64,000 bases of DNA from Phycicoccus sp. CSK15P-2 (GCF_016888005.1 NZ_JAFDVE010000002.1:173248-237247); one strand, 5' to 3'; counted from the stretch's first letter, positions 44,303 through 54,737 are shown. Translations and numbers: made by a program. The notes: a model not told the origin generated them from the sequence alone.

Positions 44303-46678
44303 ATGATCTCGTCTGTTCTGCGGCGCGCTCCTGCCGCTGCCCTCTCCCTCTCCCTGGCGGTTGCGGTGCCTGTCGCACTGACCGGACCCGACCACGCCTC
44401 GGCGGAGCCGCGCCCGGTGAGGGCGGGAATGACGTCCTACCCGCTATCCCCGCTCCCCGAGGTCTCCGCGCTCCGGGAGTCCAGGCCCCCCGCGGCCCCG
44501 GCCCAGGAGGACGAGTCCCGTTCCACCGAGGTCGAGCTGGGTGGCCGTCCGCACGTCGTCGGCGTCACCTGGCCGGCCGGTGCTGTGGACGAGGGCGCCG
44601 AGGTCGAGCTGCGTGAGCAGGTGGACGGCCGGTGGGGGGACTGGCAAGACCTCGAGGCCGACCTCGACGAGGGCCCCGACCCCGGTACGGCCGAGGAGGA
44701 GGGCGCACGGGCCGGCACCGCGCCGTGGGTCTCGATGGCCGAGTCGGTCCAGGTGCGGATCGTCGGCGTCGAGGGAGCGGGGGAGGGCGCCCGGCTGGAT
44801 GTCGTCGACACGACGGTCACCGACGGGGACCGGAGCGTCACCTCAGATGTCCGCGGAGGGGCCTCTGCGGCTGCCACTCGGCCGACGATCTACTCACGGG
44901 CCTCGTGGGGCGCGGACGAGAGGATCCGCAAGGGCTCTCCGTCGACCGGCACGGTCAAGGCCGCCATCGTCCACCACACGGCCGGGGCCAACGGGTACTC
45001 GTCCTCGCAGGTCCCCGGCATCATCCGGGGGATCTACTCGTACCACGTCAACGGCAACGGTTGGAACGACATCGGGTACAACTTCCTCGTCGACCGCTTC
45101 GGCCGGACCTGGGAGGGCCGCTACGGCGGGACAACGAAGGACATCATCGGTGCGCACGCCGCTCCGTACAACAGCTCCACGTTCGGCATCAGCGTCATCG
45201 GAGACTTCAGCTCCGTCGAGCCGCCGTCGGCCGTCCCCACGGCCCTGTCGAAGGTCATCGCCTGGCGGCTCGGTCTCAAGCGTGTCAACCCGGCCGGTAG
45301 CACGTCGCTCGAGGGCATGGGGACCTCGCCCACCGTCATCGGGCATCGCGACGTCAATCAGACGTCCTGCCCGGGCGCTCGCCTGTACGCCAAGCTCGGT
45401 GCGATCCGCACCAGGGCCAAGAGCTACCAGGGTGTGATGCTCTACGGCTCGAGCATCGACCGCTCCTCTTTCTCCTACGGGGGCTCGGGCATTCGTGCCA
45501 AGAGCGTCGCGAGCCGTGGACTGACCTGGAGGCTGACCATCACCAGCCCCTGCCGCAGTGAGATGGTGCGGCGGGTTACGGGCACGGTCTCCGGTGCGGG
45601 GTCCTTCACCGCGTCGTGGAACGGCCGGATGACCGACGGCCGCCAGGCGCCGCCCGGTGAGTACCGCTTGGCGCTGGGCGCGAGCTCCGGGAGCGGAACG
45701 GTGAACACCGCCGTCTCGAAGACCTGGACGGTACGGGTCACCGGGACCACCGCAGCACCGCCCGGCTACTGTCCACCCCGGCTGTCCGGCCCCAGCCGGT
45801 ACGACGTCGCGGTGGCCACGGCGTTCGAGAAGACCCCGAACAGCCCGCGAGTGGTGCTGGTCAGCGGTGAGGAGAAGGGGATGACCGACGCCCTCGTCGC
45901 CGCCCCGCTCGCCCAACGGCGCTCCGCGGCGCTGCTCCTCACCGCGGCGAACGCCTTGCCGGACGTCACCGCCGGGGAGATCTCGCGGCGGAAGGCCACC
46001 GAGGTCACCATCGTCGGTGGCCCGGCCACGGTGTCCGCGGCGGTCGTGAGCCAGCTGAGGTACCTCGGCGTGCGGACGATCGACCGCGTGAGCGGCGAGG
46101 ACCGCTACGAGGTCGCCGCGAGGGTCGCGTCGCGTGTGACGCAGGGTGGCGCGGCTCCCGACGTCTTCGTCGCCAGCGGTTCGCGGGCCGCGGCCGCGGA
46201 CGGCCTCGTCCTGTCCGGGCCTGCGACCGCACTGACCCGGCCGATCCTCCTCGTGGGATCCGGTGTTCCCGAGCCCACTCGGAAGGCTCTGAGCGAGCTA
46301 GGCACCACGCGCACCGTGGTGGCGGGAGGCCCGCGGACCGTCTCGGCCGCGACGCTCTCCGCGCTGCCACGCGCGACCAGGCTCGGCGGCGAGGACCGGT
46401 ACGCGGTGTCCGGCGCGGTGGCCACCTGGGCGAGGAAGAACGGTGTCGCGGAGAACCGGGTCCTGGTGTCGTCCGGCCAGACCGAGTCCCTCGCCGACAC
46501 GCTGTCCGGTGGACAGCTCCGCCGGGTGATCCTCTACGTGCGGAGCACCTCGGCCCCGTCCGTGACGAGACAGTGGCTGGCGGACGCCGATGGTCTGGAC
46601 TCGATCACCGTCCTCGGCGGGCCCGACAGCGTCTCCCTCCTCGTCGGGGGTACCGTGCAACGAGCGCTGACCGGATGA
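44303..46678 (+). CDS. secreted PGRP-type N-acetylmuramoyl-L-alanine amidase with three CWB2 repeats
   Basis: A 791-residue exported cell-wall hydrolase. The signal peptide is about residues 1-34 (ends ASA-EP). The PGRP/amidase-2 domain spans about 195-375. The zinc site is conserved: His224 in VHHTAG, His348 in IGHRDV and Cys356 in SCPG, with the normal 8-residue spacing. An FlgD-like Ig segment (about 395-480, [20 protein letters not shown]) precedes three CWB2 repeats (about 490-790, with [39 protein letters not shown]). It is coupled by ATGA overlap to the SpoIID protein. No ribosome site is obvious before ATG 44303. Confidence 0.92.
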   Translation: MISSVLRRAPAAALSLSLAVAVPVALTGPDHASAEPRPVRAGMTSYPLSPLPEVSALRESRPPAAPAQEDESRSTEVELGGRPHVVGVTWPAGAVDEGAEVELREQVDGRWGDWQDLEADLDEGPDPGTAEEEGARAGTAPWVSMAESVQVRIVGVEGAGEGARLDVVDTTVTDGDRSVTSDVRGGASAAATRPTIYSRASWGADERIRKGSPSTGTVKAAIVHHTAGANGYSSSQVPGIIRGIYSYHVNGNGWNDIGYNFLVDRFGRTWEGRYGGTTKDIIGAHAAPYNSSTFGISVIGDFSSVEPPSAVPTALSKVIAWRLGLKRVNPAGSTSLEGMGTSPTVIGHRDVNQTSCPGARLYAKLGAIRTRAKSYQGVMLYGSSIDRSSFSYGGSGIRAKSVASRGLTWRLTITSPCRSEMVRRVTGTVSGAGSFTASWNGRMTDGRQAPPGEYRLALGASSGSGTVNTAVSKTWTVRVTGTTAAPPGYCPPRLSGPSRYDVAVATAFEKTPNSPRVVLVSGEEKGMTDALVAAPLAQRRSAALLLTAANALPDVTAGEISRRKATEVTIVGGPATVSAAVVSQLRYLGVRTIDRVSGEDRYEVAARVASRVTQGGAAPDVFVASGSRAAAADGLVLSGPATALTRPILLVGSGVPEPTRKALSELGTTRTVVAGGPRTVSAATLSALPRATRLGGEDRYAVSGAVATWARKNGVAENRVLVSSGQTESLADTLSGGQLRRVILYVRSTSAPSVTRQWLADADGLDSITVLGGPDSVSLLVGGTVQRALTG

Positions 46679-48873
46679 CGCACGACCGGCTGCGCAAGGC
46701 TCTGGCGGTGCTCGCGCTGGTGAGCGCGGCGAGCACGGTCCCGGCCGCTGCGGACACCCCGTGGGGTGCCGACCAGGCCAGGCCGAACCCGGGCGCGCCG
46801 TCGCCCGAGGACGGGCCGGCGGTGGCGGCGGCCGAGGGCGCCGGCGTCGCCGCCGCGGACTCCTCGACGTGGCGCCTGTCCGGCGCAGGCTGGGGCCACG
46901 GGGTCGGCATGAGCCAGTACGGCGCCATGGAGATGGCCAAGGACGGGTACTCCGCCGCCCAGATCCTCGGGCACTACTACACGGACACCGGCTACACGAC
47001 CGTCGACGACACCGCCCCCGTGCACGTCAACCTCCGGCACGGCGTCTCCTCGACCACCGTCTCGACCTCCTCGCTCTCCGCCGGGGGAGGGACGCTGCGG
47101 GTCGTCGCCGGCGGCACGTCGATGGTCGGACCCTCCGGTGCGTCGGCGACGGTCAGGCCCTCCGGCAGCGGTGTGGTGGTCTCGTGCTCGCGCTGCACCC
47201 CCACCTCGCTGACCGGTGGCTCGGCGTCGGTCTACTGGGACGACGGGAGGACCCTGCTGACGAACGACGGCACCCGCTACCGTGACGGCTCCGTGACGGT
47301 GTCCCGCACGCCGTCCGCCTCGACGCTCGAGGTGGTCGCCCGGGTCCGGCTGCACGACGAGTACCTCGACTACATCCGCGAGGTGCCGTGGTCCTGGCCG
47401 TCGGCTGCGCTCCAGGCCCAGGCCGCGGCCGCGCGGGGCTACGCGTACGCCGCGGTACGGTCGGGCATCCGCCCGTCGTGCAGTTGTCATGTCTACGACA
47501 CCACCGAGAGCCAGGTCTTCGGCGGCTACCCGTCCGGGAGCGACCTCAACTACTGGTCCAGATGGACTGACGCGGTGCGTGCCGCCGGCTCGGCCGGCCG
47601 GGGCTATGTGGTGACCTACGGGGGTGAGGTCGTCCAGGCCTTCTACTCCTCCTCGACCGGTGGACGGACCCAGAACAGCGAGGACGGTTTCAGTGCCGCG
47701 CTGCCGTACCTGCGTAGTGTCGACGACCACTGGTCGCTCCGCTCCAGCAACCCACGTCGGTCCTGGTCCTCGGCGCCCGCTCGCAGCACGCTGGCCGGGG
47801 TATTCGGCCTCTCCGACGTCGCCCGGCTGGACCTGTCCTCGAGATACGTCTCGGGGGCGGTACGGTCCGCACGCGCGACCTCGGCGTCAGGGGCGACCGC
47901 CGCGGTCTCGGGAGCGACGCTGCAGTCCCGGCTCGGTCTGTCCTCGACCTACGTCCAGCGGCCGGTGACCCGCTACGGGGGCGCGACGAGGTACTCGGTC
48001 GCCGCAGCCGTCTCGGCCTCGCACCTGCCGTCGGCCACCACGGTCGTCATCGCGAGTGGAGAGGATGGAGGCCGCGCCGACGCTGCGGTGAGCGGACCGC
48101 TCGCCCAGGCGTTGGCCGCGCCCCTGCTCCTCACCCGGTCCGCGGGCCTGCCGTCGGAGACCCGCCGTGAGCTGACGCGTCGTACCGCCTTGAGGCAGGC
48201 CGTGGTCGTCGGTGGTGAGACCACGGTGAGTGCGGACGTCGTCCGTCAGCTGCAGGCGCTCGGGCTCACCGTGACCCGGATCGGCGGAGCGGACCGTTAC
48301 GAGGTCTCCGCCAGGGTCGCGAGTCGTGTCGGCCGCAGCGCCTCGGTCGGCGCGGTCGTGGTCGCCTCGGGCTCCGCCCTGGCCGACGCGCTCGGTGCCG
48401 GCGGCCCGGCGGGCGCAGAGCGGGAGCCGATCCTGCTCACCCGCCAGGACAGCGTGCCCGGTCCGCTCCTCGATGCGCTCGACGAGCTGGAGGTGAACGC
48501 GGTGCGGGTGCTCGGGGGCACGGCCTCGGTCGGGGACGCCGTGGTCGGCGCGCTCGACGACCGGCCGGGCACGTCCGTCCTCCGCCTGTCCGGGAGGGAC
48601 CGATACGACGTCGCGGCCGAGGTCGCGGGGTTCTACCGGCCCCGGCTGGCCGCAGTGACGCGGGCGTCCGTGACGAGTGGTACCGACGCCGCGCTCACCG
48701 ATGCCCTCACGGCCGGAAGCCTGCCGCAGATCGCCTTGCTGACCAGGCCGAACGGCTTTCCCGGCTCCTCCGCCGAGGTGCTCCAGCGGTCCGGGGACCT
48801 CGCGGGTCTCGATGTCCTCGGGGGCACGACATCCGTGCCCTCGTGGGTGGCGACGGCAGCTGCCCGGTCCTGA
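46675..48873 (+). CDS. secreted SpoIID/LytB-domain protein with three CWB2 repeats
   Basis: A 732-residue exported protein. The signal peptide is about 1-26. The SpoIID domain (about 65-400) begins with [19 protein letters not shown] and has [29 protein letters not shown], in which the Glu corresponds to the catalytic Glu of lytic transglycosylases of this family, and [13 protein letters not shown]. Three CWB2 repeats occupy about 430-732 ([39 protein letters not shown]). It overlaps the amidase stop by 4 nt, so amidase and denuding glycosidase are co-produced, a pairing reminiscent of SpoIID/SpoIIP. Confidence 0.92.
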   Translation: MTHDRLRKALAVLALVSAASTVPAAADTPWGADQARPNPGAPSPEDGPAVAAAEGAGVAAADSSTWRLSGAGWGHGVGMSQYGAMEMAKDGYSAAQILGHYYTDTGYTTVDDTAPVHVNLRHGVSSTTVSTSSLSAGGGTLRVVAGGTSMVGPSGASATVRPSGSGVVVSCSRCTPTSLTGGSASVYWDDGRTLLTNDGTRYRDGSVTVSRTPSASTLEVVARVRLHDEYLDYIREVPWSWPSAALQAQAAAARGYAYAAVRSGIRPSCSCHVYDTTESQVFGGYPSGSDLNYWSRWTDAVRAAGSAGRGYVVTYGGEVVQAFYSSSTGGRTQNSEDGFSAALPYLRSVDDHWSLRSSNPRRSWSSAPARSTLAGVFGLSDVARLDLSSRYVSGAVRSARATSASGATAAVSGATLQSRLGLSSTYVQRPVTRYGGATRYSVAAAVSASHLPSATTVVIASGEDGGRADAAVSGPLAQALAAPLLLTRSAGLPSETRRELTRRTALRQAVVVGGETTVSADVVRQLQALGLTVTRIGGADRYEVSARVASRVGRSASVGAVVVASGSALADALGAGGPAGAEREPILLTRQDSVPGPLLDALDELEVNAVRVLGGTASVGDAVVGALDDRPGTSVLRLSGRDRYDVAAEVAGFYRPRLAAVTRASVTSGTDAALTDALTAGSLPQIALLTRPNGFPGSSAEVLQRSGDLAGLDVLGGTTSVPSWVATAAARS

Positions 48874-49071
48874 CGTCACGCCGTGCTCCGCAGTGGTGGC
48901 GGAGAAGTACACCGCTGTAATTCGGCCGAATGGGTTGCGACGCGCCCGTAACGGGTGAGAAAACTGTGATGCCTGGTGAGCAGATGTGACGTGTGATGCG
49001 GATGTGATGCTGGCCTGGCGGCGCTGGAATCCCTGCCTCCGGCGCCCCTCACGTTCGGATGGAGCTCTCGC

Positions 49072-51009
49072 GTGTCCCTGCCCAAACCCGAGTCACTGCC
49101 GTCCTGGCGCGGTCCGGTCCGTGTCCTCGGTGCACTGTCGGCCACCGTCGTCGCCCTCCCGCTGGCGGGCGGGAGCGCGCAGGCCGCGAGCGTGCCGCTG
49201 CCGAAACCGAGCCGGTCGCTGCCGAGCGCCCTCGACGTCGCACCCCCGTACCAGAAGGGCACGCGCTGCCTCAACGAGAGCCAGCCGGGTCCCGTCGCGT
49301 TCGCCAAGCTCCTCAACGCCACCTACGGCTCGCACACCTACGGTGTCCTGCGCAAGTGCGACCAGGAGCACGGAGAGGGCCGAGCCCTGGACTGGATGCT
49401 CGACGCGCGCCGCTCCGGCGACCTCGCGATCGGCAACACGGTGACGCGGTGGCTCGCGGCGCCCGACTCCCAAGGGCGCCAGGGGGCCATGGCGCGCCGG
49501 TTCGGCATCAACTACATCGTCTGGAACCGTCAGATCTGGAAGGCCTGGGCCCCGGAGCGCGGTTGGCAGGCTTACACCGGGTCCTCTCCCCACACCGACC
49601 ACATCCACCTGTCCTTCACCTGGGACGGTGCCTACCAGCGGACGTCGTGGTGGACCGGCACGGCCGTGGTCGACTACCTGACCGGTCCGAAGAGTGGCGG
49701 GAGCGCCGGTGGCTCGACCTCGTCGAGCCCGAAGCCCACCGCGGCCGAGCTGCGGCCGTTCGTGAGCGTCGGGCTCCAGCGAGGGTCGCGCGGGGCTGCC
49801 GTCGCGATGCTCCAACGGGCTCTCGGTGGGATCGCCGTGGACGGGGACTTCGGCCCTATCACCGAGCACGCGGTCAAGATCTACCAGAAGAACCACGGCA
49901 TGTGGCAGAACGGCCGGGTCGGGCGGACCGTGTGGAGACAGCTCGTCACGGAGGCCGAGGAGCGGGCAGGCTCCTCCGGCTCGGTCTCGACCCCGCCGGC
50001 CACCCTCACCTCGGCGCAGCTCGCGAGGTATGTCGGAGTGCCGCTGAGCCGGGGCTCGCGGGGTGAGGCCGTCCGAGTGCTCCAACGGGCTCTCGGTGGG
50101 ATCACCGTGGACGGGGACTTCGGCCCCATCACCGAGCGTGCCGTGAAGCTCTTCCAGAAGAAGCACGGCATCTCGCAGAGCGGTCGGGTCGGCCGGACGG
50201 TGTGGCGTGCCCTCGCCGGCCAGAAGCCGGGCTCCTCGGGGTCCGGTTCCTCTTCCTCCTCGTCATCCTCGACCGCGACGAGCCCACTCGCGCAGTACGC
50301 GAAGATCACCCTTCGCCTGTGGAGCCGCGGTGAGGCGGTCAAGGCGGTACAGCGGAGCATCGGCGGGCTGGTCGTCGACGGCAGCTTCGGGCCGAAGACG
50401 CTCGCGCGGGTGAAGGCGTGGCAGAAGTCCCGCGGCCTCGCGGTCGACGGTGTGATCGACGCCAAGGACTGGAAGGTCCTCATCGCGCGGTCCACCTCCG
50501 ACGGCGCGTCGTCGTCGTCGTCGAAGGGAGGCTCCTCATCCTCGTCATCCACGACGTCATCGGCCATGACCACCCGGTTCACCGCGCTGAAGTCGACGAC
50601 CCTGAGGAAGGGCTCAAAGGGGTCGGCGGTGCGGACCCTCCAGGCCACGATCCGCGGCGGGGTGAACGTCGACAGCACGTACGGGACGGCGACGGAACGC
50701 CGGGTCAAGGCTGTGCAGAAGGCGGCCGGCCTCCCGGTGACCGGGGTCGTCGACCGCAAGACGTGGGACGCCGTGGAGCGCATGGCCCACCCGCTCCTGC
50801 CCTACTGGGGCACGGTCCTCAAGCGCGGTTCGGCGGGCAAGGCCGTCACGGCCCTGCAGCAGGCGATGGGCGGTGACGTCAACGTCGACGGGACCTTCGG
50901 GACGGCCACCGAGCGCCGGGTGAAGGAAGTGCAGAAGGCGGCGAAGATCGCCCGGACCGGCGTCGTCGGCACCGTCACGTGGAAGGCCGTCGAGGCGCAG
51001 ATGCGCTGA
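49072..51009 (+). CDS. secreted M15-like protein with five peptidoglycan-binding domains
   Basis: A 645-residue exported protein. The signal peptide is about 1-39. Residues about 62-200 match the ARB_07466/M15-like domain: His100 and Asp107 (HGEGRALDW) and the HTDHIH cluster (174-179) are a plausible D,D-peptidase-type zinc site. Five PG_binding_1 domains follow (start roughly 224, 311, 400, 496 and 575), joined by poly-Ser linkers. Domains 1 and 2 share LQRALGGI-VDGDFGPITE nearly verbatim, so they are a recent duplication. GTG 49072 follows GGAG with 7-nt spacing. The 198 bp upstream hold no gene. Confidence 0.88.
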   Translation: MSLPKPESLPSWRGPVRVLGALSATVVALPLAGGSAQAASVPLPKPSRSLPSALDVAPPYQKGTRCLNESQPGPVAFAKLLNATYGSHTYGVLRKCDQEHGEGRALDWMLDARRSGDLAIGNTVTRWLAAPDSQGRQGAMARRFGINYIVWNRQIWKAWAPERGWQAYTGSSPHTDHIHLSFTWDGAYQRTSWWTGTAVVDYLTGPKSGGSAGGSTSSSPKPTAAELRPFVSVGLQRGSRGAAVAMLQRALGGIAVDGDFGPITEHAVKIYQKNHGMWQNGRVGRTVWRQLVTEAEERAGSSGSVSTPPATLTSAQLARYVGVPLSRGSRGEAVRVLQRALGGITVDGDFGPITERAVKLFQKKHGISQSGRVGRTVWRALAGQKPGSSGSGSSSSSSSSTATSPLAQYAKITLRLWSRGEAVKAVQRSIGGLVVDGSFGPKTLARVKAWQKSRGLAVDGVIDAKDWKVLIARSTSDGASSSSSKGGSSSSSSTTSSAMTTRFTALKSTTLRKGSKGSAVRTLQATIRGGVNVDSTYGTATERRVKAVQKAAGLPVTGVVDRKTWDAVERMAHPLLPYWGTVLKRGSAGKAVTALQQAMGGDVNVDGTFGTATERRVKEVQKAAKIARTGVVGTVTWKAVEAQMR

Positions 51010-51023
51010 CCGACCACTCCACG

Positions 51024-51064
51024 GCGCCGAGGGTGTCACGCGTCGCGCGTGACACCCTCGGCGC
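51024..51064. terminator. perfect 19-bp bidirectional terminator hairpin
   Basis: Arms at 51024-51042 and 51046-51064 are exact reverse complements, with a 3-nt loop. The hairpin lies between convergent genes and includes the last codons and stop of the minus-strand TIGR03089 gene. There is no U-tract. It is the strongest hairpin noticed in the window. Confidence 0.75.
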
Positions 51065-51737
51065 GCAGACGGGCCGCCAGGGCCCGTCTGTCCGGTGTGC
51101 CCCGGGTGAGCACCAGTGACCCGTCCCCGGCCCAGGCGCCCAGGGCCAGCCGCAGCAGCGTCTCGGTGTCGGACGTCGCCGTGTGGACCCGCTCGGTGGG
51201 GCCGGCAGCCGGGACGAGGTCGCCGAACGTCGTGGTCCCGTCGGGGTCGACCAGGGCGTCGTGCGTGGGGCCTGGTACGTCCCACGGCACGAGGACGTCG
51301 CCGTGCGCCGAGAGGTCGCGAGCCTCGTCGAGGGCTCCCGGAGGGACCGGTCCCGACGCCGACCTCGAGAGTGCGGCCAGGGTGACCAGGACCGTCCCGC
51401 GCCCGGTGGCGCGCACCGGGTCGTCGGTGACGACGACGTCGGCGTCGGCATCCGGGAGCACGACGCACGCGCCGACCGACCAGGCCGCCAAGGCCCAGTA
51501 GAGCGTGCGCCAGTGCGGGGGCAGGGCGAGGAGGACCCGTGTCCCGGGGCCGGCGTCGAGCTCGTCCTGGAGCAGGTTGCCGGCCTTGGCGACCCAGTTG
51601 CCGAGCACCCGAGCGGACAGCTCGATGCGTTCACCACGGGTCGGGCCGTCGGTGTCGTCGTACGCGGTGACCCGGGGGCGGCCGGGGTCGGACGCGAGGA
51701 GCCGGGCGAGCAGGGCGGGCACAGTCTCGATGGTCAC
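51036..51737 (-). CDS. TIGR03089 family protein
   Basis: A 233-residue actinobacterial protein of the TIGR03089 family, resembling the N-terminal part of AMP-dependent ligases (TVPALLARLLASDPGRPRVTAYDD; RIELSARVLGNWVAKAGNLLQDELDAGPGTRVLLALPPHWRTLYWALAAW). It lacks the adenylate-forming signature motif, so enzyme activity is unlikely. GTG 51737 is chosen because TAGCGT lies 7 nt upstream; GTG 51746 is the alternative. It is divergent from the large membrane protein. The biological role is unknown. Confidence 0.85.
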   Translation of the reverse strand: MTIETVPALLARLLASDPGRPRVTAYDDTDGPTRGERIELSARVLGNWVAKAGNLLQDELDAGPGTRVLLALPPHWRTLYWALAAWSVGACVVLPDADADVVVTDDPVRATGRGTVLVTLAALSRSASGPVPPGALDEARDLSAHGDVLVPWDVPGPTHDALVDPDGTTTFGDLVPAAGPTERVHTATSDTETLLRLALGAWAGDGSLVLTRGTPDRRALAARLRAEGVTRDA

Positions 51738-51744
51738 CGCCCGC

Positions 51745-51750
51745 ACGCTA
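51745..51750 (-). promoter_or_regulatory. leaderless-type -10 box (TAGCGT) for the TIGR03089 gene
   Basis: TAGCGT on the minus strand, 7 nt before GTG 51737. It supports that start over GTG 51746, which would lie inside the box. Confidence 0.4.
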
Positions 51751-51769
51751 GCAACGCGCCCGCCGCGGC

Positions 51770-51775
51770 TAGGCT
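51770..51775 (+). promoter_or_regulatory. leaderless-type -10 box (TAGGCT) for the membrane protein
   Basis: TAGGCT followed by 8 nt and ATG 51784. It lies 20 bp from the oppositely oriented box of the TIGR03089 gene. Confidence 0.45.
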
Positions 51776-51783
51776 CGCGTGCC

Positions 51784-53838
51784 ATGACCGATGCCCCGCG
51801 CCGCCGTGACGTGGGCTCGTTCCTCACGGCCGTGGGCCTCGGGGCGGGGGTGTGGGTCGTCGTCGTGACGGCGTCCGGTGGCGTCCTCGGCGCGCTCGGC
51901 TGGTGGACCCCGGTGCTCGGCTGGCCGGTGGCGCTCGCCGGAGTCCCCCTGGCGCTCTGGACGCTGCGCCGGGTGCCGGGCGTCCCGATGGGCTCCGCCG
52001 CGGCCACTGCCATGGTCGCGCTCTGCCTCGGGTTCGCCGGCTACGCGGCGGCGACGCACTCCGAGCACGTCCTGCCCCGCCGCGATGCCGCGAGCAACCT
52101 CCAGGCGGCCATCTCCCTGGCCGGCACCCACGAGCGGGTCGTCCCCGTCGACGTCTCGGTCATCGGCGGAGCCGGGCCGCTCGAGCGCGGCGACGTCACC
52201 GTCGCCAGCGCCGCGTTCTACGAGGTCGGCAGCGCGTCCGACCCGGCGGTCCAGCCACAGTTCCTCCTCGCCCCGGCGGTGGTCTACGGCTACGGGGTCT
52301 GGCTGGGCGGGCCCGGGTTCGCCCAGCTGCTGCCGGCGGTGGTCATGGCGCTCGCGCTGCTGCTCGTCGGTCTCGTGACCGCCCGGCTGACGCGGCCCTG
52401 GTGGGGGGTGGCCGCCGCCGGTCTCACCGGCCTGCTCTTCCCGGTCCTCAACGTCGCCCGCGGCACGTACTCCGAGCCGCTGGCGCTCGTGACGCTGCTC
52501 GGCGGGCTGCTCGCCGTGACCCTCGTGGCCGCCGAGGACGACGACGGCCGAGCCCGCCGGCTCGCGCTGGTCGGTGGGGTACTGGTCGGCGGCACCGGCC
52601 TGTCCCGGATCGACTTCCTCCGCGAGGCGATGCTCCTCCTGCCCCTCCTCGCGGTCGCGGCGGCGCTGGGGCGGCGGTGGGTACGGCCCGCGCTGCTCGG
52701 CCTCGGCCTCGCGACCCTCGTCTCCATGGCGCTCGCGTGGGGCCTGTCGTACCGGTACCTCGGCGACATCCACGCCAGCCTCGTGCCGCTGCTCGTCATC
52801 TTCGCGGTCGTCGGCGCGGGGTCGTGGGCCGGCCTGAGGCTCTGGCGGTCCGGGCGACGCCTGCCCGGGGCCGTGGTGCGGCGGGCGCCGGACGTCGCTG
52901 CGGGCCTGGTCGTCCTCGTCGGCCTCGTCCTGTGGTCCCGGCCGTGGTGGATGACCGTCCGGCAGGACCCGGACGACCCCGGCGCGCGGTACGTCGCCGG
53001 GATGCAGCGCCGCCAGGGGCTGCCCGTCGACGGCGGCCGCACCTACGCCGAGCACACCGTCGACTGGCTCTCCTGGTACGTCGGATGGGCCGCGCTCGTC
53101 GTCGCCCTCGTCACCCTGGCTCTGGCCCTGCGGACGGCCCTGCGCTCGCTCGCCGTTGGGCGGCTGGAGCCGTGGGCCCCGGCGCTCGTCGTCGCCGCCG
53201 GGTCCACCGTCCTCACCCTGCTCCGGCCGGGCATCACCCCGGACCACCCCTGGGCCGACCGGCGCCTGCTGGTCGCCCTGCCGTTCGTCGTCGTCCTCGT
53301 CTGTGTCGCGGCCGCATGGGGCGCCCGCCGGCTCGAGGCGGCAGGGGGGCGGTGGGGGGTACCGGCCGTCGCCGCGGTGCTCGTCGCCGGGGTCGGCGTG
53401 CCGGCGGGCCTGGCCACCTGGCCCTTCCGCGGGGTCGGGGTCGAGCGGGGGTCGCTGGCGGCCGCCGCCGACGTCTGCGCGGTGCTGGACCGGGACGTCG
53501 TCGTGCTCGGGATCGACAGCCGGGCGTCGACCGAGTGGCCGCAGGTCGTGCGCGGGATGTGCGGGAGTCCCTCGTTCGTCGCGACCACATCCGTGCGCGA
53601 GGACCCGGAGCGGCTCGCGGCGGTCGTCGACGAGCTGGCCAGCGGGGCCGCGGCCGGAGGAGGCCGGCTCGTGCTGCTCGCGGCGGACGGCCCGGAGGCC
53701 ATCGAGGAGCTCGGGCTCACGCCACGGCCGGTCGTCGATATCCGCTTCCCGGAGGAGGAGCACGCGCTCGACCGCCCGCCCCGGCGGACCGACCTCGGCG
53801 GCATCCGGGTGTCCGTCGCGGACGTGCCGGCCCCGTGA
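51784..53838 (+). CDS. large polytopic membrane protein of unknown function
   Basis: A 684-residue integral membrane protein with about 12 predicted helices. The first two helices are near 15-60, then an external loop PRRDAASNLQAAISLAGTHERVVPVD, a run of helices to about 480, and a C-terminal soluble domain of about 180 residues with a Rossmann-like LAAAADVCAVLDRDVVVLGIDSRAS start. The layout resembles GT-C/ArnT-like glycosyltransferases or mannosyltransferases, but no definite catalytic motif was recognised. Its stop is 3 bp from the convergent phosphatase gene. Confidence 0.8.
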   Translation: MTDAPRRRDVGSFLTAVGLGAGVWVVVVTASGGVLGALGWWTPVLGWPVALAGVPLALWTLRRVPGVPMGSAAATAMVALCLGFAGYAAATHSEHVLPRRDAASNLQAAISLAGTHERVVPVDVSVIGGAGPLERGDVTVASAAFYEVGSASDPAVQPQFLLAPAVVYGYGVWLGGPGFAQLLPAVVMALALLLVGLVTARLTRPWWGVAAAGLTGLLFPVLNVARGTYSEPLALVTLLGGLLAVTLVAAEDDDGRARRLALVGGVLVGGTGLSRIDFLREAMLLLPLLAVAAALGRRWVRPALLGLGLATLVSMALAWGLSYRYLGDIHASLVPLLVIFAVVGAGSWAGLRLWRSGRRLPGAVVRRAPDVAAGLVVLVGLVLWSRPWWMTVRQDPDDPGARYVAGMQRRQGLPVDGGRTYAEHTVDWLSWYVGWAALVVALVTLALALRTALRSLAVGRLEPWAPALVVAAGSTVLTLLRPGITPDHPWADRRLLVALPFVVVLVCVAAAWGARRLEAAGGRWGVPAVAAVLVAGVGVPAGLATWPFRGVGVERGSLAAAADVCAVLDRDVVVLGIDSRASTEWPQVVRGMCGSPSFVATTSVREDPERLAAVVDELASGAAAGGGRLVLLAADGPEAIEELGLTPRPVVDIRFPEEEHALDRPPRRTDLGGIRVSVADVPAP

Positions 53839-53841
53839 GCG

Positions 53842-54639
53842 TCAGGCCCGGGTGAAGGCCTCCGCGACCCGGCGTTGTACGGCGTTGCAGGTGTGGGCGT
53901 CGACGGCGACGACGAGCCCGGGGCGGGTGGAGCGCGGAGAGTACGGCGTGCCGTCCGGATGCCCGACGGCGCCGCCGGCCTCGGTGACCATGAGCGTCCC
54001 AGGCGCATGGTCCCAAGGGTTGGAGCGGGAGTAGACGATGTAGTCGGTCTCGCCCTCCATGAGCTTGGGGTAGTCGACGCCGCAGCACACCCAGGACAGC
54101 CGCATCGGGGGGAGACCGTCCAGGGCGTGCCCGCGCAGCGACCACATCGAGGTCGCCCCCCGTGGCTCGGCGTCCTCGGCGACCGGCGTGCACGTCATCC
54201 GCTCGTCGTCGCGGAAGGTCCCGGCGCCCCGCTCGGCGGTCCAGGTGACGCCGTGCTCGGGTTGGTGGATCCAGGCCCGGACGGTTTCGCCGCCGACGAC
54301 CTCGGCGACCATGACGGCGTGGTCGGGCGAGCCGTTCACGAAGTTCTTCGTGCCGTCGACGGGGTCGACGGTGAAGGCGTGCTCGGCCGCGAGGTAGCGG
54401 TCCAGGAGCGTGTGGTCCAGCGCGAAGGCCTCCTCGCCGAGCACGGCGGCGTCGGGGTAGGCGTCGCGCAGGGCGGCGGACAGGAGGACCTCGGCCTCGC
54501 GGTCGGCGACGGTCACGAGGTCGCCGGGGTTCTTCTCCATCACCTCGCCCTCGCCGAGCGAGCGGAACCGGGGGGTGATGACCTCGGCAGCGACCTCCTG
54601 GAGGAGGTCGCGGACGGCGTCGGTCGAGAGGCCGGGCAT
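53842..54639 (-). CDS. inositol monophosphatase family protein
   Basis: A 265-residue Mg-dependent phosphatase of the IMPase/HisN/CysQ superfamily. Metal and catalytic motifs are GEEAF (Glu69/70), DPVDGTKNF (Asp92, Asp95) and WDHAPGTLMVTEAGGAV. The length is typical. Candidate substrates are inositol phosphate, histidinol phosphate or PAP, and the sequence does not separate these. ATG 54639 begins the conserved domain; the open frame upstream has no family support. Confidence 0.92.
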   Translation of the reverse strand: MPGLSTDAVRDLLQEVAAEVITPRFRSLGEGEVMEKNPGDLVTVADREAEVLLSAALRDAYPDAAVLGEEAFALDHTLLDRYLAAEHAFTVDPVDGTKNFVNGSPDHAVMVAEVVGGETVRAWIHQPEHGVTWTAERGAGTFRDDERMTCTPVAEDAEPRGATSMWSLRGHALDGLPPMRLSWVCCGVDYPKLMEGETDYIVYSRSNPWDHAPGTLMVTEAGGAVGHPDGTPYSPRSTRPGLVVAVDAHTCNAVQRRVAEAFTRA

Positions 54640-54737
54640 GGCGTCAACAGTTCCACATCGGTGCGCGAGCACCAAAACGGGAGACTTCTCTTCGGCAGGC
54701 GCAGAGTTGGGACCGGAAGGCTCTTGACTGCCACGGG

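Noticed and set aside
48874..49071. Possible riboswitch (c-di-AMP type) or MtrA site before the M15-like wall protein
   Set aside because: A single GTAAC and a weak 6-bp hairpin near 48886-48904 are present, but no recognisable riboswitch core or paired GTAAC repeat was found.
50240..50560. TCC/TCG-rich simple repeats as phase-variable tracts
   Set aside because: They encode serine linkers between peptidoglycan-binding domains with mixed codons and no long homopolymer, so slippage is unlikely to be regulatory.
51500..52013. N-terminal extension of the TIGR03089 protein to 52013
   Set aside because: It would run through the divergent promoter and membrane-protein coding region. The family starts near residue TIETVPALLARLL.
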